A DNA stretch of 7,637 nucleotides from the NCBI GenBank assembly GCA_903831635.1, contig CAIKYN010000009.1, positions 1-7,637 on the forward strand. Reading direction: 5' to 3'. Both the position numbers and the translations under genes were made by a program. Positions 4,185 through 7,637 of the stretch are shown one piece after another; position 1 is the first letter of the stretch, and each line of letters starts with the position of its first letter. The notes under the pieces were generated by a model. The model ran no database searches. It saw only the letters and a list, made by a program, of their open reading frames with translations, and was not told where the DNA came from. This stretch comes from an uncultured Spartobacteria bacterium. GTDB lineage: Bacteria; Verrucomicrobiota; Verrucomicrobiia; Chthoniobacterales; UBA6821.

Positions 4185-6320
4185 ATGTCACACACCACTG
4201 TCACGGCCAATGTCGGCCAAAATCCTCTCAGCTTCGAGACCGGTAAGATTGCCAAACTTGCCGACGGAGCCGTCATGGTCCGCTCGGGCGAGACCATTGT
4301 CCTCGTCAGCGCCGTCTCAGCAACTTCCGTGAAGGAAGGGCAGGATTTCTTCCCGCTCACTGTCGATTACAAGGAGAAGGCCGCCGCTGTCGGTAAGTTC
4401 CCCGGTGGTTACTTCAAGCGTGAAGGCCGTCCGAGTGAGAAGGAGATCCTGACCGCCCGCATGACGGATCGTCCTCTGCGCCCTCTCTTCCCGAAGAACT
4501 ACTTCTACGATACCCAGATCATCAGCATTCTGCTCTCCGCAGATGGACAGATCGACCCGGATATCCTCTCCATTAACGGTGCCTCCGCCGCCCTTTGCGT
4601 TTCGGACATTCCCTTCGAGAAGCCGATCGCCGCAGTCCGTGTCGGCCGGGTCAACGGTGAGTTCATCGTGAACCCTACCCACGCCGAACGTGAATACAGC
4701 GACCTTGACCTCGTCTATGTCGGCGACGGTGAGAATGTCATCATGATCGAAGGCGCAGCCAATGAGCTTCCTGAAGAAGACTTCAAAAAAGCCCTCGATT
4801 TCGCCCGTGAGCAGACCCGTCCGATTATTGCCGCCCAGAACGAGTTGATTGCCAAGGCTGGCAAGCCGAAGCGTGAGTTTACTCTTCTTAATGTCGACGA
4901 GGGAATGCTCGAGATCGCCTACCAAGTCGCTGGTGACCGTATCGAGGCAGCTCTCTACACCCCGAGCAAGGTGGCCCGCGGCAAGGCCGTCGGAGCTCTT
5001 CGCGAGGAAGTCAGCGCCAAGATCCTCGAGAAGTTCCCCGCTGCCACGAAGTTCGAGATCTCTCAGGCCTTCGATTACCTGCAGAAGAAGGCCTTCCGCG
5101 TCAGCATCCTCGATAAGCAGAAGCGTTGCGACGGACGCGGCCTGGCCGAACTCCGCCAACTCTCCAGCGAGACCACCGTTCTCCCACGTGCTCATGGCTC
5201 GGCTCTCTTCGCCCGCGGTGAGACCCAGGCTATGGCGCTCGCAACCCTTGCCACTTCCGACGAGGCCCAGATGATCGACGGATACGGTGGAGGAGAGACG
5301 ACCAAGCGCTTCCTGCTCCACTACAACTTCCCTCCCTTCAGCGTCGGTGAGACCGGTCGCTTTGGAGGTCAGAATCGTCGTGAAATCGGTCACGGTGCGC
5401 TCGCCGAGCGTTCCATCTTCCCGGTCATCCCGAGCCAGCAGGAGTTCCCATATGCTCTTCGAGTCACCAGCGAGGTCATGGAGTCGAATGGTTCCACCTC
5501 GATGGCCTCCGTCTGCGCAGGCGTTCTCGCGTTGCTCGACGCGGGTGTTCCTCTCAAGCGTCCCGTTGCAGGTATCTCCGTCGGACTTGTCTCCGAAGAT
5601 GACGGCAACGGCAAGCTCACCCGCCACACTCTCCTGACCGACATCATCGGCAGCGAGGATCACTTCGGCGACATGGACTTCAAGCTTTGCGGAACCGAGG
5701 CAGGTGTCACGGGATTCCAGCTTGATCTTAAGCTCAAGGGGATCAGCCACGAACTCATGTCCGCAGCGATCGATGACGCCCGCAAGAACCGCGGACTGAT
5801 TCTCGATCACATGAAGCAGACCCTCCCCGCACACCGCGGCGAGATGAGCAAGTACGCTCCTCGTATCGAGACCGTGAAGGTGCCACAGGATAAGATCGGC
5901 CTCATCATTGGGCCTGGTGGCAAGACCATCAAGAGCATCGTTGCCGAGACTGGCGCCGAGATTAACATCGAGGACGACGGCTCCGTGAACATCTACTCCA
6001 GCAACGGCGAGAGCCTGAAGCGCGCCAAGGAGATCATCCTCGGCATGATCAAGGAGATCACTGTCGGCGAGATGTACCAGGGCACCGTCGTCTCCATTAA
6101 GGAGTTCGGCGCCTTCGTCGAGGTTCTGCCTGGCAAAGATGGTCTCGTTCACATCTCCGAGCTTGCCGACATGCGCGTCAACAAGGTTGAGGATGTCGTC
6201 AAAACCGGCGATGTCATCTGGGTCAAGTGCATCGGCGTCGATGACCGTGGCAAAGTAAAGCTCAGCCGTAAGGCCGCGATGAAAGAGCGCGATCAGGCTG
6301 CGGGCGGTCAAGCCGCTTAG
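4185..6320 (+). CDS. pnp: Polyribonucleotide nucleotidyltransferase (PNPase)
   Basis: Trimeric 3'-5' phosphorolytic exoribonuclease that degrades RNA to nucleoside diphosphates and can work in reverse as a polymerase; it acts in the cytoplasm, often in a degradosome. The 711-aa length equals that of well-studied bacterial PNPases. First RNase PH-like domain, about 10-145, with FPLTVDYKEKAAAVGKFPGG (56-75) and REGRPSEKEILTARMTDRPL (79-98); helical PNPase domain about 240-310; second, catalytic RNase PH domain about 315-550 with RFGGQNRREIGHGALAERS (392-410), the phosphate-binding GSTSMASVCAG (436-446) and the metal-binding acidic residues D492 and D498 in SEDHFGDMDFK; KH domain about 563-620 with the GPGG loop at 576-579; S1 domain about 627-698 (YQGTVVSIKEFGAFVEV, 631-647). 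The ATG at 4185 gives the normal N-terminus. No Shine-Dalgarno sequence precedes it (CAAAACTTAATTCTC). It follows rpsO and is closed by the terminator at 6362. Confidence 0.98.
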   Translation: MSHTTVTANVGQNPLSFETGKIAKLADGAVMVRSGETIVLVSAVSATSVKEGQDFFPLTVDYKEKAAAVGKFPGGYFKREGRPSEKEILTARMTDRPLRPLFPKNYFYDTQIISILLSADGQIDPDILSINGASAALCVSDIPFEKPIAAVRVGRVNGEFIVNPTHAEREYSDLDLVYVGDGENVIMIEGAANELPEEDFKKALDFAREQTRPIIAAQNELIAKAGKPKREFTLLNVDEGMLEIAYQVAGDRIEAALYTPSKVARGKAVGALREEVSAKILEKFPAATKFEISQAFDYLQKKAFRVSILDKQKRCDGRGLAELRQLSSETTVLPRAHGSALFARGETQAMALATLATSDEAQMIDGYGGGETTKRFLLHYNFPPFSVGETGRFGGQNRREIGHGALAERSIFPVIPSQQEFPYALRVTSEVMESNGSTSMASVCAGVLALLDAGVPLKRPVAGISVGLVSEDDGNGKLTRHTLLTDIIGSEDHFGDMDFKLCGTEAGVTGFQLDLKLKGISHELMSAAIDDARKNRGLILDHMKQTLPAHRGEMSKYAPRIETVKVPQDKIGLIIGPGGKTIKSIVAETGAEINIEDDGSVNIYSSNGESLKRAKEIILGMIKEITVGEMYQGTVVSIKEFGAFVEVLPGKDGLVHISELADMRVNKVEDVVKTGDVIWVKCIGVDDRGKVKLSRKAAMKERDQAAGGQAA

Positions 6321-6327
6321 TCAGTCG

Positions 6328-6342
6328 AGAGCCGCAGGCTCT
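6328..6342 (+). other. Small hairpin just after pnp stop
   Basis: AGAGCC (6328-6333) and GGCTCT (6337-6342) enclose a GCA triloop, seven bases after the pnp stop codon. No T-tract follows. It could be a 3' stabilising structure upstream of the true terminator. Confidence 0.4.
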
Positions 6343-6361
6343 ACTCATTAGTCCATTCATG

Positions 6362-6397
6362 AAAGCCCCGGGATACAATCCCGGGGCTTTTATTTTT
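6362..6397 (+). terminator. Intrinsic terminator of pnp
   Basis: AAAGCCCCGGGAT (6362-6374) pairs perfectly with ATCCCGGGGCTTT (6378-6390): 13 base pairs around a three-base ACA loop, followed by TATTTTT (6391-6397). This is a textbook rho-independent terminator that separates the rpsO-pnp unit from the porin gene. Confidence 0.95.
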
Positions 6398-6400
6398 GCA

Positions 6401-6414
6401 TGACAGGATTGTCA
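6401..6414. promoter_or_regulatory. Possible operator-like inverted repeat upstream of the porin gene
   Basis: TGACA-GGAT-TGTCA is a perfect 5-bp dyad with a four-base centre, between the pnp terminator and the porin start (66 bp upstream of the ATG). I could not assign a convincing -35/-10 pair in 6398-6479. The dyad is short enough to be chance. Confidence 0.2.
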
Positions 6415-6479
6415 CATTAAAAGCTCTTGAGAGGGGAGATGGTTCGTGATCAGCTCAGGGTTCGAAAATTCCACAAAAC

Positions 6480-7637
6480 ATGATGATCAAACCACTTCAT
6501 AAGCTTGCTGCTCTCCTAGTGACTGCATCGGCTCTCACGTCTGCTAGTTCGGCCGTTGCCGGAGACGGCACCATCGGCAGCATGACCAATGCTCCTAGCT
6601 CTGGCAGCTTCTCGCTACCTGCTTTCAGTTGGACAGCGCCGACCCTTGATTCCTGGTGGAACGGCAAAAGCGGAACAGCAAATTGGCTCGGTCTTGGTAA
6701 AACCATGGGGGACTATGGACTGACCATCTCAGGACAGGCCAAAGAGACCTTCCTTGGGCAAGTCACGCCTGCCGCCCAGCCTGCAAATGCAAAAGGAAAG
6801 ATCTATGGCGTTCCCGTGGACAACTGGTCGAGCGAAGAAAAACTCGGTTTCAACTACGACTTCGGCACATTGTTCGGTCTTACGGGACTGACCGCCCAGT
6901 CGGACTGGCGTTATCGTAATGTCGATGGCAATCCAAACTGCGGATACACAGGTAGTGCTGCAGGAACCACCGGTGCTTCCAGCATGTTCAACCCTAACAA
7001 GGACACCAGCGGTATGGGGGTTCGCATCATGTCCCAATATTTCCTCTACAAGACGGATAAAACTTCAGATCCCCGTTTCCTACTCAAGCTCGGTTGGATC
7101 AATCCCTACGAAGATTTCCTTACCCAACCAGAGTCGAAGAACTTCGAAAATAATGCCATTGCCTCAGCCAAAGGCATTGGTGGTCCGGTAGGGAAGTATT
7201 ACCAGGGTGGAAAAACCTATTCCGTCACCTCCGTTCCTTGGAGCAGTTCTTATGATTCTTGGGGTGGCATGCTTCGTGGAAAGCCCTCTGCTTCCACCTA
7301 TGTGCAGACATATCTGGGTCTTGCTATCGCTGGCACTGGAGGAATCCAATCAACTCCGACAAGCACCTATTCCTATAACAACCATGGTTTTAACTTCCAA
7401 GGCACGTCTCAGTTCAATCCTAAATCCACCGCCTATGGACAGAACGGTGTCTACAACGTGAACGAGATCGGATGGATGCCCAAGCTGGGTGCAGATAAGC
7501 TTGAAGGACGCTATGCCATCGGCAGCTACATCTGGGGACAGAACAATAACAACTTCGGCAGTCTTTCCGGTAACGGCACTGTCTGGGGTATGTATTTTCA
7601 GGCTGATCAGCGTTTGACAGCCGTTCACAAGCAGGTA
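6480..7637 (+). CDS. Secreted outer-membrane porin, OprB-like carbohydrate porin (3' end outside window)
   Basis: An uninterrupted frame of 386 codons runs from the ATG at 6480 to the window end. It begins with a clear Sec signal peptide: basic start (K4, H7, K8), hydrophobic stretch 9-19, and an AVA cleavage site at 25-27 before GDG. The mature part is rich in Gly, Ser, Asn, Trp and Tyr with alternating beta-strand patterns, as in outer-membrane barrels: DYGLTISGQAKETFLG (78-93), LGFNYDFGTLFGLTGLTAQS (122-141), GVRIMSQYFLY (180-190), and near the end RYAIGSYIWGQNNNN and GMYFQADQRL. These, and the overall order, recall OprB (carbohydrate-selective) porins, which pass sugars through the outer membrane. 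The family call is from recognition of pattern, not alignment. Two ATGs are adjacent (6480 and 6483); neither has a Shine-Dalgarno sequence (ATTCCACAAAAC). It is separated from pnp by a strong terminator, so it should have its own promoter. Confidence 0.7.
   Translation, partial: MMIKPLHKLAALLVTASALTSASSAVAGDGTIGSMTNAPSSGSFSLPAFSWTAPTLDSWWNGKSGTANWLGLGKTMGDYGLTISGQAKETFLGQVTPAAQPANAKGKIYGVPVDNWSSEEKLGFNYDFGTLFGLTGLTAQSDWRYRNVDGNPNCGYTGSAAGTTGASSMFNPNKDTSGMGVRIMSQYFLYKTDKTSDPRFLLKLGWINPYEDFLTQPESKNFENNAIASAKGIGGPVGKYYQGGKTYSVTSVPWSSSYDSWGGMLRGKPSASTYVQTYLGLAIAGTGGIQSTPTSTYSYNNHGFNFQGTSQFNPKSTAYGQNGVYNVNEIGWMPKLGADKLEGRYAIGSYIWGQNNNNFGSLSGNGTVWGMYFQADQRLTAVHKQV

Noticed and set aside
4317..6311. 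664-codon open frame on the minus strand opposite pnp
   Set aside because: It is exactly antisense to a fully conserved PNPase, its protein has no recognisable motif, and long antisense frames arise from the codon bias of GC-rich genes.

Overview
The window looks like a piece of a moderately GC-rich Gram-negative chromosome, most probably from the phylum Verrucomicrobiota. That placement is inferred from the style of the PNPase, ValRS and porin proteins and from a small GxxExxY-family gene in an intergenic position; no database search was possible. A signal peptide on a probable outer-membrane porin supports a diderm cell.

Left part (1-3389, all minus strand): valS (valyl-tRNA synthetase, 894 aa) is followed after 25 nt by a 124-aa GxxExxY / PD-(D/E)xK-like protein gene, then after 83 nt by the start of a mannose-1-phosphate guanylyltransferase gene that runs off the left edge. 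The small gene is AT-richer than valS and is bracketed by a 17-bp inverted repeat (257-273 and 679-695). It therefore looks like an inserted cassette of about 440 bp between two housekeeping genes.

Middle (3390-3672): a 283-bp divergent intergenic region separates valS (leftward) from rpsO (rightward). It holds a perfect TATAAT box for valS, a well spaced candidate promoter for rpsO, and a striking inverted repeat of a periodic sequence (GGAACTCA unit; 3415-3434 and 3558-3577) that frames a 163-bp block with no convincing gene.

Right part (plus strand): rpsO (ribosomal protein S15, 86 aa) and pnp (PNPase, 711 aa) lie in the classical rpsO-pnp order, separated by 251 bp that contain two hairpins and a 32-codon ORF ending 5 nt before pnp. 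A strong intrinsic terminator (13-bp stem, T-tract) closes pnp at 6362-6397. After a 159-bp gap a secreted, probably OprB-like carbohydrate porin gene starts at 6480 and runs off the right edge (386 codons seen).

None of the six gene starts has a Shine-Dalgarno sequence at normal distance. The candidate promoters of valS and rpsO predict 5' leaders of only about 10 nt. Together the genes are mostly translation and RNA-turnover housekeeping functions; the two repeat-framed intergenic blocks are the unusual parts.
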